Positions 22,828-33,876 of a stretch of 64,000 nt of DNA are shown here, piece by piece (positions within the stretch are counted from its first letter, which is position 1; every line of letters starts with the position of its first letter). Under the pieces are notes generated by a model that saw only the letters and a program-made list of their open reading frames with translations, was not told the origin of the DNA and searched no databases. The position numbers and the translations under genes are program-made. The stretch covers positions 6,572,001 through 6,636,000 of the forward strand of contig CM059625.1 of the NCBI GenBank assembly GCA_030435675.1. Reading direction: 5' to 3'. Source of the stretch: Steinernema hermaphroditum (Eukaryota > Nematoda > Chromadorea > Rhabditida > Steinernematidae).

Positions 22828-22979
22828 TACCTCCGCTCTCTACAGGTTCTCTCAGGTGAATCAACTAAGAGATGCAGTTTAAAGTGAGCTCATGAGCTGT
22901 GATACTGCTCTAACCGAACTCCATTCGAGATACCCTCAGTATAGAAGTTTAAATAGTCATCCAATCGCTTCTTTTTCAA

Positions 22980-23157
22980 CTCCGGAAGTCACTTTATTCA
23001 GTGTCTAGTCAGATAATGATCATATCTAAGGTTTAGTTTTCTGAGACAAGAACTATTTGACTATTCAGACGACAACTGTTCGTTATATCACCCATGTGTC
23101 AAGTGTGTCTATACGTATTTTTGAGCGTTTCCGAATGTTAAAGCACGATGTACATGG
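22980..23157 (+). repeat. Direct repeat, copy 2 (short form)
   Basis: Begins with CTCCGGAAGTCACTTTATTC and ends with AAGCACGATGTACATGG. The first 50 bp or so are alignable with copy 1 at moderate identity, and the last 17 bp are identical to it. Confidence 0.6.
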
Positions 23158-23638
23158 CTCTTACTCTTTACAATCGAGGCATGGTTTCATTCCTAGAGGG
23201 TTCCGTGCCGGTCGGTTCCATGCCCTGTCCCTAAGCGGTGTTTACCATAACACCAAACAGATAAGCACCCATGTATAGTTAATATGGTTAATCACTTAGA
23301 TAAGACGTTTATTGACACTGACACGAACGTGCTTTCTGCAAAGAAGGAACCGCTTCTAACGACCGTGCGGAAAAGTCGCATCAGTGGCAGCATCAAACAC
23401 ATAAGCACAAACCATCTGATCGGTTTGTTAAAACGAATTTGCGCACTTCGCCGAATGTAACATTTCATTTCCGAATAAACATTGGCTGATCTATAGCCAC
23501 AAACGAACGCCCCGCCCGCCGAAGCAGCAGACCGCCGCCACCGCTAGTTCCTCCCCTCAGGCACGATGCCCACTACGTAGATCTGGTTGCCGACGTGACC
23601 ACTGCTTAAAGTACCCCTCCGGTTACCATCCGTGTGAC

Positions 23639-25841
23639 ATGATCGACAACCTCGCAGGCTTCGCCCATCCACAATTTGCCAAAGTGGAAAAGGTGTTCAA
23701 GTAAGTTTGCTCGACTTACCTCTGTTTGTCTTTAAAAAGGAAGCACTCCCTCGTGAATGCGATCTGTGTTCGGCGCCTTTGCGACCTCCTTGGAGTGTGT
23801 TCGCAAAATCGCGAACGATATCCTCTCAAAGGATTATTTATCGCACAGATTAGGTTCTCTTTAAACTGCAAGAAAGACTTGATTAGACGAAAAAAGAAAA
23901 GTTTCACTTCCGATCGTTTTGTTTCTGCGTGTTACAATAGCGGCGTGCGCAGTAGACACAAATCAGCTGACTGCGCAGGAAACCAGTGGTTGCGTCATTC
24001 AAGGTTCGCCAACCGGCGTTGCGGGCGCAAAGTGCGGTGTGGACGACGACGACGAAAAGAAACAATTAGCGAACTGAAACCGGTCCGGGCATAACCGGTC
24101 GCTTCAAAGCGATTTGAGTGGCGATATGTAGACGGCATCGTTGTGTGTTCTCATCCATTTTATGAGCATGAAAGAAATTTGCATAACGTGGCTCATGGCT
24201 AGTTTATGTAGAAATTCTATTTTCAAATCAAAATATCGGATGTTTCATTTTGTGCTTTCGTGACACGACCGTTTATTGTTCAGGTTTCGCCGAGTGAAAA
24301 AGGTTGATTCATTTTTGGATCGATTTCACACAAAGCGTCAGGTTCCGCACTGATCCCTTCGTCGGAATTCCCTGAACAATAACGGATTTTGAGTTAGAAT
24401 ACGACGGAGATGGGGGTGAATATTAAATTTCTATTAATCCGGGGATGTTGAACTGCATAATTGCTTTAGAAAGAACTTCCACGACGGATGGGAACGTGAA
24501 GGTGCCGCCATCGCGGTTTACTACAAAGGCGAGCTGGTGGTCGACCTCCAAGGCGGATACTCCGATGCGTCAGCTTTGCGAAAGTGGGACTCGAACACGA
24601 GAACTGTCGTGTTTTCGGCGACAAAAGTGAATAATCCTCCTTTTCGATCTCTTTGAAAACAAATATCCGTCACGGTTTGAGCAAAGTGCTTGTTTAGGCC
24701 GTCGGAGCCTTGTGCGTGGCGATGCTCGTCGACCGAGGATACGTCAGCTACGACGACCGAGTGACTTCGTTCTGGCCAGAATTCGGAAAAAACGGGAAAG
24801 AGAACATTACTGTCGACTGGGTGATGAGCCATAGAGTATGCACGTGCGTTTCACGACGGCTGTAACCAGAAATAACACAGGCCGGACTGGCGGCGTTCGA
24901 TATGCCCATCAGCAAGGAACAAGCGATGAATCCGGAATACGTTGCGCAAGTTATCGAGAATCAAACACCTAACTGGGAGCCTGGTTCCAAATCAGGTTAC
25001 CATGCGTTGACCTACGGCTGGCTAGTCGATCAGTTGGTCAGACGCATCGATCCCAAACACAGAAGCATCGGCCAGTTCTTCAGAGAGGAAGTGGCCGAGG
25101 TTCATGGTATGTCATCTTTTGTGGTCCAATCGTTGACCAATGTATAATTTTGGGTATCGATTTCCACATCGGACTTCCTCCGCATGAAGAACATACCGTA
25201 TCCCGTCTTTCCATGCCTGGCTATCTTCATCAAATGAAAGAGATCATCTACGATCCCAGAATTTTGATCATGCTTGGAATACTCAACTTGAGACCACCTT
25301 CCTCGCTGTCCTGGAAAGTGAGGAGAAACCCTGACTGGTTCAAACTGGAGCCTGTATGTGTTTTCTTTAAAACTAGAATAGATCCCTGTTTTAGAACATG
25401 AACACTTTTAACGATCCAGAACTTCATCGCATGGAGCAGGTGGCCGCCCTTGGCATCACTAAAGCTCGTGATATGGGAAAGATTTTCGCTCTTCTGTTGC
25501 AAGGCAAACTTGTTTCCCAGGAAATCGTCGAACTCTTCAAGTCCCCGCAAATCTCTTCGGGGCTCGACGAAGTTGTTTTGGCTCCTATGGCAAAGGGTCA
25601 TGGATTCTTTTACGAGCGGCATCCAACGGATTCTGTACACGCTCATATTTGTACGTAAAATTGCATTCTGTTTTAGGATCGATGGCTCGTTGGTCATCCG
25701 GGCTACGGAGGTAGCTCTGTTATGATGGACATGGACCGGGAAGTCGTGGTTTCCTACGTAAGCAACGGGCTCAAAACTGGGATGGGGGAACTGACGAGAA
25801 CGTATCGTCTGCTGAGGGACGCTGTGTTTGACTGCATGTAG
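23639..25841 (+). CDS. Beta-lactamase-family (LACT) serine hydrolase
   Basis: Member of the class C beta-lactamase/penicillin-binding-protein-like family that is expanded in nematodes as lact genes. These are usually esterase- or peptidase-like and are not antibiotic resistance factors. Seven exons: 23639-23700, 24470-24626, 24698-24835, 24881-25106, 25154-25353, 25395-25634 and 25677-25841. The catalytic Ser-x-x-Lys is FSATK at the end of exon 2, and a YHALTYGWL tyrosine motif lies in exon 4. GHPGYGGSS in exon 7 replaces the KTG box. [21 protein letters not shown] and SHRAGLAAFD are family blocks. Length is about 405 residues, with no signal peptide evident. Intron 1 is unusually long (769 nt). 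The acceptor of intron 4 reads TTTTGG where TTTTAG is expected (see finding). The 3' end converges on the dehydrogenase gene with 84 bp between stop codons. Confidence 0.85.
25107..25153 (+). other. Intron with a non-canonical 3' splice site (GG instead of AG)
   Basis: The 47-nt interval starts GTATGTC, has normal length, and must be removed because it contains an in-frame TAA. It ends ATTTTGG, and no AG dinucleotide occurs anywhere in it. The downstream exon starts exactly in phase with [14 protein letters not shown], a conserved family block. The next AG, at 25188-25189, would also be in frame but would delete twelve residues of that block. Confidence 0.7.
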
Positions 25842-25844
25842 ACA

Positions 25845-25850
25845 TTTATT
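25845..25850 (-). terminator. Poly(A) signal of the dehydrogenase gene
   Basis: AATAAA on the minus strand 75-80 nt after the dehydrogenase stop and only 4 nt from the stop codon of the convergent beta-lactamase-family gene. The two transcripts therefore overlap in their 3' UTRs. Confidence 0.5.
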
Positions 25851-25925
25851 ATCTGTACATAAATCACCTATTTGTGAGAGAAAGGCACAAATTTGGAATG
25901 AATTTGAGCACAAATAGTTGAGCAC

Positions 25926-28900
25926 TTAAACTTCCATGAGCACCTTCATCGGTTCAACACCCATTCGCTCCGCAAATTCTTTCTGAAAAAGAAACAATGA
26001 TGAACAGGAACTCTGTTGACCGATCATCCTACTCCGAAGATGATTTGGTTGGGATGGTAGGGGATGCCTCCCAGCTTTTCGACTAGCTCAATGTGCATTC
26101 GTTCTGGGTCGCCAGCTACTTGGACGGTCTTTTCTCCTTCGGTCTAAAAGAAACAAATCAAGTCATATCAGTAGGGTAAATGAAGTATTCGACAACAACA
26201 CCTTTGGCCAAGGCGATATCCAACCCGTTAGATTTGTCAAGAATAGTTCCTCTAACTTACCGGCGGCAGGCCACGCATAGTGTCCATGAACTCCTGCATA
26301 CGTTCTGCGAATCCCGGAGCAAAAGCCTCGGGGTCAATGGCAATAAAGCACTGGCCGAGATCAGCGTCTGCCGCCGTCGACATCCATTTGCGGACATGAG
26401 GTCCCCAGTGCGCCCCTCCGAGGATTCCGCAGAACACTTCGACCAGGGCAGCAAGCCCGAATCCTTTGTAACCACCTGAACGCTTTCAATCGATCCAAGC
26501 GTATCCAATCATTCACCTACCCGCAAGTTCCGTTCCGCCGAGAGGAAGAAGTCCACCACCCTGTAGGATTTGTGTCGGATCGTTACTCACCTCTCCGCCT
26601 GACCGAACTCCCCAGGAGTCGGGGACGGGCTGCTCCTTGCGCGACGCCAATTCCACCTAAATGGACGAAATTAATTCATGATCCGTTCAAAGTCGAATCC
26701 TGAGTGTATTTTGTATGGTGGCGCTTGACCGTCTCAATCGGTTCGTTTGCTCTCAGAGGAGATCGGTGACCTTGAGGGTTCCGAACTTTGTCAATTATGA
26801 GTTGTTCTGAATGAGGTCAAGAAGGTGTTCGAACGACTATGACGCGTCAAACTGTTTTGTTGCGATTTGCTCAGCCCGCTTTGCCCTCTTACGATATCTT
26901 GTTTTGTGTTTTGCGCAACAGCAGCGTTTCAAGTTTGTAGCTTTAAGTGGGAGGGCGTCGAGATGAACGCTGGACGATCTTCGGATCACCTGCGCATTGC
27001 GATCTTATTATGCTGCGTTTCCTCCCACCCCCTTTGCGGGGACAATAGATCCATTTGCGGCTTTAGGAAGAGACGCTTAGCTCGGAAGGACTTTTCTCTC
27101 CGCCGGCGTCGCGACAAGTTGCGGTCGATCCTGCCTTCACTCTGTGATCTTTATAGATGATATCCTCAAACCCCCCGCCGCCGATCACCTATTTCCTCCA
27201 TAGATATGTGTTTTTCTTCCTTATTCGGAGGTATTTCCAATCGGTTTTGAAGAAGTCAAGTGAATGTCTCCGATTGGTGATTACTTCGATCGGAGATTCG
27301 GTGGACCTTGGGAACATCTCCAGGTAAGTGGATGAGACATAGCTGCTCTTTTTTCAAAAAAGCTTCGGTAGAAGTCGCCATTTCATCAATGACTAACAAA
27401 AATTTTGTAACATTTAGGGAAGCAGATGTTGAGCTGTTCATTCACAACCCCATCAAATTCTGCATCCGAATGCTCATGGACCCAAAACTTGGACTTGGCG
27501 AATCGTTTATGGCGGGTGAGTGGGACGCTCGACCACTGCCCAAGGACTTGCTAACCCTTTTGATCAGAGCTCGTAGGTTCTGACAGTTTGCTCCCGCCTC
27601 ATTAGTAATTTTTAGGAAATGAAAGCGCCAAAGCTTCGAAAGGGAAAAGAGGATTCAAAATGACTGCCGTGTTACTAGGAAAGCACACACAGTTAGTCAG
27701 AGGAGTTGCTTGGTTCTTCAACTACCTGCAGCACAAAATTCGAGAGAACACATTGCTGGGCAGTCAGAAAAACATCAGAGAGCACTATGACTTGGGAAAC
27801 GACATGTTCGAGTTGTTCCTTGACAGATCTATGACCTATTCTTGTGGAGTGTTTGAAGGTTGTGTTCTGAATCTGCCCACTAAGTATATAAACGTCAATT
27901 TTAGACGTTTCGAATGTCGCTCTCGAAAATGAAAAGCTTCTTTATGAAGCACAGATGCGGAAATACGACCGAATAATTGAACTTCTGCAGATTAAACCGA
28001 CCGATCATGTGTTGGAGATCGGTTGCGGATGGGGTGGACTCTCGCTGCGAGCGGTTAAAAAGTTCGGCTGCAAGTGGACGGGTCTGACTCTGAGCAGAGA
28101 ACAACTTGCCTATGCGCAGGATCTTGTGGAAAAAGAGAATCTCAGTGATAAGATCACCTTAAAATACTGCGACTACAGGTCAGTCACAGCGAGGGGTATG
28201 ATCATTAGATCCTAATAGCCTGATCACTGAAAAGGGATGGAAGATTGGAAAAAGTAGACAATTTTCGAACTGGCTCGATTCCGTTAATTTAGATTGGAAA
28301 GCAACATTTATGACAAAGTGGTTGCGGTTGAAATGATCGAGGCTGTCGGACACGAGTACCTCCCATTGTTCTTCCAGACCATTAATGACCGCCTGAAGCG
28401 CAACGGAATCGCTTGCATACAGGTGAGAGCGTGCCACAGTTATGTCTACGACATCTTCAGGGAATTACATGTCCTGATTCGTACTACGACAAATATCGGC
28501 GATCGAACGATTTCATCAAAAAGCACATTTTCCCCGGAGGTCATATGCCCTCCTTAAGCGCCATCGCTGAATCACTTCCTGCTTCTCTGGAGGAAGTCTC
28601 CTGCGAGTCCATCGGACCCAGCTACGCAGTAACTTTGGACTTTTGGGACCGGTAAACAACCAATCCCACATTGATGTTCCAAACGACTGTTTTGTTCAGA
28701 GCCTGGTTGGAGCGCGAGCACGAAATCAGAAAGTTGGGATACTCGAAACGTTTTCATCGAAAGTGGCAGTTCTACTTCGAACTCTGTTCAGCCCTTTTTG
28801 AATATCGTCACATTGACGACGTGCAAATGAGCTTTAAGCGATTCTAATTTCAATTTTATAAATTAAATCTTACCTTTCCGATAGCAACGGTAGTTGTGGC

Positions 28901-29728
28901 CATGTCCAGAACGAAAGAATCTCCGTTGACACCGGCCGCCCCGAGGCTCAGAGGATTAGTTCCCAGTGCGGCTTTGGACGACCTAGTGGGGTACATGATT
29001 GGAGAAGTGTTGGTGAATGACATTCCCTAGAACGGTCAGCTAGAGTTGTGCGACAAAAAATGGAAAGATCTAAAGCATAAGTGATCTTTTAAGAAGACTG
29101 TAAGACCTACTATTAATCCTTGTTCAATCGACTTGAGAGTGTACCATCCAGCAATGCCAAAGTGGTTCGATCCCTTGGCGACCACCCATCCGACACCAGC
29201 TTCTCTGGCTTTCTTCATAGCCAGATCCATGCAGAAGTTCCCCACGACAGGACCTAACAAATTGTTTCCGTCCACCCAGGCGGACGCTGCCTTCTCTTTC
29301 AGAATGGTTGGAGATCCAGATCCATTGCACACCTTTTTGTCAACATCTCGAACGTACATATCTGAATTAACAAGATAGACAATGCATATTTATGATAGTT
29401 ATCAACTAACCGAGACGATTGAGGCCATGGCTGTAGTGGCCGCGATGATCTCCACAGACCAAGACGTCGGCCAGCTGCTCAGAGTGAGACCGATCGGTTC
29501 CCACTTTAGTCATGCAGTCAACGATAAATCGTTTCACCTGGTGGAGACACGTTGCACATGAACGTATACAAATGGACGAACCTCGTCGACCGCAACAACC
29601 TTGTCTCCAGGGGATGCCATCGTTCGAAGGCCACGGTTCGCAGTGCGCGAAGGAATGAATCCGTCCACACTTGTTGTAGCCTTTTGAAGGCATGTGATGG
29701 GGCTGATAAGACGGCCAATAGCGAACAT
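25926..29728 (-). CDS. Malate/L-lactate dehydrogenase (MLDH/LDH2 family)
   Basis: NAD(P)-dependent 2-hydroxyacid dehydrogenase of the LDH2/MDG2 fold, unrelated to classical malate dehydrogenases. Eight exons: 29728-29582, 29537-29411, 29361-29111, 29026-28874, 26656-26521, 26475-26261, 26143-26034 and 25982-25926. Key blocks are CGDHRGHYSHGLNRL (with the conserved catalytic His), KGSNHFGIAGWY, TNTSPIMYPTRSSKAALGTN, LDMATTTVAIGK, GGTELAGGYKGFGLA and ERMHIELV; the protein ends LMEV. The start at 29728 gives a basic leader (MFAIGRLISPITCLQ...RTANRGLRT) that could direct mitochondrial import. Met at 29620 (MASPGDK) would give the usual cytosolic length, and Met 29791 is also in frame. Intron 4 is 2,217 nt and encloses a whole gene on the other strand; the other introns are about 44-84 nt. 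Confidence 0.9.
27157..28847 (+). CDS. Cyclopropane-fatty-acyl-phospholipid synthase, nested gene
   Basis: Adds a methylene bridge from S-adenosylmethionine across the double bond of phospholipid acyl chains. Seven exons (27157-27323, 27418-27572, 27616-27858, 27905-28178, 28293-28422, 28461-28651, 28700-28847) join in phase to 435 residues. An N-terminal hydrophobic/basic segment leads to ADVELFIHNPIKFC and GLGESFMAGEWDA, the substrate-domain motifs. NIREHYDLGNDMFELFLD and MTYSCGVFE follow. The SAM-binding glycine loop is VLEIGCGWGGLSL. The active-site acidic motif is VEMIEAVGHEY, followed by HIFPGGHMPS. The start is fixed by an in-frame TAG just before ATG 27157. It lies wholly within intron 4 of the antisense dehydrogenase gene, with its stop 26 nt from the next dehydrogenase exon; an ATTAAA at 28862-28867 may be its poly(A) signal. 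The family is mainly bacterial, fungal, plant and protist, so bacterial ancestry is likely. Spliceosomal introns show it is resident in the worm genome. Confidence 0.9.
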
Positions 29729-30966
29729 GCGTACTGTACCAGCGCTTGTTGTAATCATTGTTGATGTTTTGATGTTGTAATAGTTCAACAAGGGACAGTT
29801 CTGGAAATCGCCGATGAACTCGCCGATGAACTCTGAATGTTAAAAGTGTGCAAAACACGAAAATGCGACGCTATACAGAAAACGACGTTCAAAGAGACAG
29901 CGCTGGATCCCACGTCATTTTAGTTTCAAAACAGTAAGCGAGAGCCAAAGTCTGTGGACGAATATGAGGAGCCAGTCACTGTCCGAAGAGTGTCATGCGA
30001 TTGGTGGAGTCGATCAGCTTGAACGGCCGCGGTGTTGCTGTCGGTGGAGAGAGCGTGAACGTGCATATTTTAAAAATTTCTCTACTTGCTCTGTGCGGTC
30101 TCTGCTGCTCGTGTGAGTTCATTCAGGGCTGATGTTTCTTGACTGCCGATCAAGGTCGCCAAAGAAGGTGTTCGTGAAGCCCCGAATCATCAACCACGTG
30201 GGGTCTTTGGCGTTACCGGTTTAGGAAACGTACTATTCGGTTTCGTTGACGAGAACGAGAGGGTTCAATGCAAAGGAGGAGACGTTTCAGTAACAATTCT
30301 GTTGAAGCAACATTTAAAGAGCAAATTAGAGTTGCAACTACTGTCTTAGTTAATTTTCTTTGAAAATTCCCATCAATTCCCTATACAGTTTATCCGTTCG
30401 CCTTTTAGCCTTCTGATAACTGTCTGCTCTAACTAACTCAAAATGCATTCACGAGCAAATCCTACACTGTTCACTTGGATCGCACTTCTGCAGACGATTC
30501 ACATGTGATTCATAGCATCACAGAATGTGAAAACTATTAGTGTTCTGCGGGATTGTGTGACATTTTGTGATGACTTTCGCCGCGACCATCCTGACTCCTC
30601 GCACACTATGGTTGCTGGACGGGATCGTTGAAGAGTCACAGGCAAGTGCGGCGACGACGAGAGGAGCGGCCCCGCAGACTCCGGGCTGTCGCAACTGCGA
30701 ACCGACGACGTCCCGACACGAGCAGAGGGAGGTGTGGTACTCGCCTAGACAGAATGCCCTTTCCTGCACTCGATATTTACGAAGTTTTTTTGCGCTTCTC
30801 TCCGTGTTGATCCTTCACACCTTATGTGTTTCACAATTCTTTCAGGCTTGCTACCATATGAGCTCGCCAACTTCCTTCTCAGAGTGATTCCGTTGGAATT
30901 ACTGCAGTAGAGCTGGTTGTTAAACTTCGGGTTCTTAACGTTCCGTCTGCTAACCTACACCGAGCC
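29729..30966. promoter_or_regulatory. Divergent dehydrogenase/TSC22 promoter interval
   Basis: About 1.2 kb between two outward-facing start codons. It must hold promoters of both genes. I see no TATA box and no further exon that can be defended; an open stretch at about 30150-30345 lacks a start and compatible splice sites. Confidence 0.4.
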
Positions 30967-32927
30967 ATGGGGGTTTCGAACGCGCCGCCGTCCAACGCGC
31001 CTGCGACAAAAACCAAAACCATCGGCCGTTTCTCTGTTGAGGCTACTGTACCGAAGCCGAAGGAACGACAATTCCAGGTATGTGTTTTAATTATGCCAAG
31101 GGGGAACCGTATTTCTTGTGTTGCTCATTCAGCATTTTGCTAAGGGGCACGTCCAGAAAGTATCTATGTATAAAGAACATAACGTATATATTCAACAGTC
31201 ATGTGCTGAAATGCATCACATTATTAAGGTCTCACATCTTTAACTTCTGGTGATGTTCGGCAGTCCTCAATTTAATCTCCTTTATTTAAACATCTTTTAC
31301 TTTTAAAACATACTGTTGATCTCATGTATTGTTCATTAAAAGGAGTTACACAAGAAAGATTACTAACTTAGTGCATATATTCATGACAAAAACAAAAAAA
31401 CGAGTGATCGCATCCGCTAGTAATGCTGACTATCTCTAGGTTGTGCCTGTTCCTTGCGTCTTCACGCGCGGCAGGTGGAAATGCTGGGATTTCAAAATCG
31501 GCACCGACGTGCCCGGAATGACGCCGGACATCTTGGAATTCGCCGAGAAGTCCACGATTACCATCGAAAAAACACAACTCGTCGAAACTCCCACTACAGT
31601 CAAAACCACAACCCCCGTTACGTGCGCTGAAACTGAAACTACATTTACCCATATCATAACTGCACCCGATACGACAGCGTCGGCCAACGATCAGAAGGCC
31701 GAACGAGTAGCAGCACCGCTGAACCCCAATCCAAAAGAGTCGAGTACGATTGTTGTCACGTCGATTGAACCTGCGCCCGTAACGCCTGTTCATTCAACAA
31801 GGGATGCTTCGGTGTATGGAGTGGACTGCACAGACGGAACTGATGGCCGGTCCACTGCTTCTACTTCTTCTCCAACAAAGCATAAGGTACTTTCAGGGTC
31901 TTAGAACCGTTTCTATCGCTTCGTATTGCAGACAAGTTGTACCTTCACAGAGATTCGGGAATCACCGAGCATCGACATTGGTTAGACGTAGAGGACTATA
32001 CCTTCTCAAACTGTATGTATCTCTAGGTCGCATTATTCTCGACGATCCTCCGAATTATTCGCCTCCTGCTCATAACGTATCCCCACCGCAATCCAAGGTA
32101 GTGCCCTGCTGTTCCAGAACCTTTTAACATGATACCCTTAGAACATCCATGGGCTTCAGCTCTCAAGACAGGCAAGCGTCAACGGCTTCCTCATACAGGA
32201 TTCCTCTATGATCATATCACCGCCTAATGGCATTCCTACAGAGGAGAGGTATTCCGTTCGGCTTCCGAAACGCGGCCACTATGTATGCGCTTTTTCAGTG
32301 GCACGACAACCGGACCGAATATCGTTGCGATTGACAACAAGATTGAACAAGCCATGGTACGTACAGATCCGTCATCACGGTCCTACTTTATGATTTCTAG
32401 GACTTGGTTAAGACGCATTTGACGTTCGCTGTCCGAGAAGAAGTCGAGGTCCTGCGTTCCAACATCGTTGACTTAGAGGCTAAGGTGGTAGAACAGTTCA
32501 CGTTCGTACATGACGTCGTACTGTTTAGGTCAGCGATCTTGAGAGGCAAAATCAAATATTGCGTCAATTCGCACCTCCGGACGTTTTGGCGAATCTTCCG
32601 ATGCTTATGGCACAGGTGCGCTTGCCTACCGCCGTTCTTCCCCAGAATCCGCTTTCACAGTTCTCAGGGGCTACACAAACCATAATTCAGCCAGCTGCAA
32701 ATAGGGTATGTTTTCATAAACCGTACCCAGTTTTATTCGAGTTACAGGGCGCAAACGCGGCCGCTCCCCAGGTCGCATCCTCCTCCTCCGGAGGATCCCC
32801 AAAGGGCAACGAACAACAGACACCGCCGTCGATGATTCCAAAACTTAGTCGTCCTAGCGGTATTCCCCTTCCAAATTCCTTCTTTGATTCATCGGGTGTA
32901 CAGCTGCGCAGATCTCCAGAACCATAA
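30967..32927 (+). CDS. TSC22-domain protein, long isoform type
   Basis: Leucine-zipper regulator of the TSC22D/bunched family, involved in growth control and, with NRBP and WNK kinases, in cell-volume signalling. Nine exons (30967-31077, 31440-31886, 31932-31980, 32027-32097, 32142-32248, 32299-32356, 32401-32484, 32529-32705, 32748-32927) give about 425 residues. Near the N-terminus IGRFSVEAT contains RFxV, the docking motif for SPAK/OSR1-type CCT domains. FTRGRWKCWDFKIG is the second conserved box of long TSC22D proteins. A Thr/Ser/Pro-rich middle follows. The TSC box and zipper read VAIDNKIEQAMDLVKTHLTF, then AVREEVEVLRSNI and DLERQNQILRQFAPPDVL, and a Ser/Pro-rich tail ends RRSPEP. Intron 1 (362 nt) separates the two N-terminal boxes and could host an alternative promoter for a short isoform, as in flies and mammals. 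Confidence 0.9.
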
Positions 32928-33876
32928 TTGACTGATTTCTATCGTAATCGCTGTGTGTACATCAACGTGTACGTCTTTCGTCTGCAGCATTACTAGTCTG
33001 AATAATTCCGCTATTGTACAATAATGTATATTTTTCTAAATTTACCTATGGATGTGATTCTCTTGAGGATAATAAAGATATTTGCGGTGGATGTTGACTC
33101 GTTTCACACTGGCTTTCAAGAAATCGATCTTTGGACACAGCGAAGGTGCTTGTAAAAATCGGATATTGTCAACGGCGTTATCAGTCCGCTGTTCTGGGTT
33201 GTTTTTATCTCACCTCCGGTGCGAGCTGTAGTGCGTGTTTACATACCTTTTTGGTCCTTATACGGCTTATAAATTCTGTTAAAGGACGACAAATGGCAAT
33301 CGATTGGCACCCCTTCAACAGTGAGACTACGGTTTTCCTCATGTCATATGGAACCGGTGTCTCAATTTCTCGCTGTAAAGTGTAATCGCGGCATTTTCAT
33401 GTATTTTCCTATAAGACTTGAAATTTTTTCGTTGATTACAGTGCTCGATGGGCTCCTTTTCCTACGAAATTCGGTTCACTCATTTATCAAAACTGATACT
33501 TGCTTCCGCGACGATTCCCAAAAAGGGTCTGAAATGTACTTGGCGTTGAAATGATTTGTAAGAAACGTATTTGAAAGAAAAGCTTTTAAGGCTGTCTGTT
33601 GATAGAGCTCAATGTCACTGCTACTATCCGATGCTTGTACGTACCTTTTTTTATATCATGCACAAATATTGTACATATGCTTAATCATGGATAATGATCA
33701 GATTCACTTAGCTTCCTTCATAGGAGACTTCGAAAAGGGCGCGCTTGTCAACTGACACCATCAATTCACAATGCATCCTTCACCCCTCAGTCGTACATGC
33801 GCGCTTTAAGTGTTCATGTAGTACAGTAAAGCTCTGTACATCTCGTTGCAGATTAACATTCATTCAAAGTTCCCAA
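32928..33876. other. Intergenic, TSC22 3' UTR and SDR upstream region
   Basis: About 950 bp. The first 150 bp are TSC22 3' UTR. The rest shows only short unrelated open frames and should hold the SDR promoter. Confidence 0.4.
33071..33076 (+). terminator. Poly(A) signal of the TSC22-domain gene
   Basis: AATAAA in the context GGATAATAAAGATA, 144 nt after the stop codon. Confidence 0.5.

Larger units (their letters stand above)
22138..23638. other. Intergenic with diverged direct repeats
   Basis: About 1.5 kb between the MH1 gene and the beta-lactamase-family gene. Besides the repeats below, a GC-rich patch around 23505-23600 just before the plus-strand start may be its promoter. Confidence 0.4.

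Noticed and set aside
23726..24094. A 122-codon frame in the first intron of the beta-lactamase-family gene
   Set aside because: Basic and low-complexity, without motifs; the exons on either side join in phase without it.
30000..30345. A signal-peptide-like frame followed by a 60-codon open stretch
   Set aside because: No donor and acceptor pair joins the two parts in phase, and the second part has no start codon.
31368..31793. A 141-codon minus-strand frame over the TSC22 gene
   Set aside because: Mirror of the real plus-strand exon with the GRWKCWDF box.
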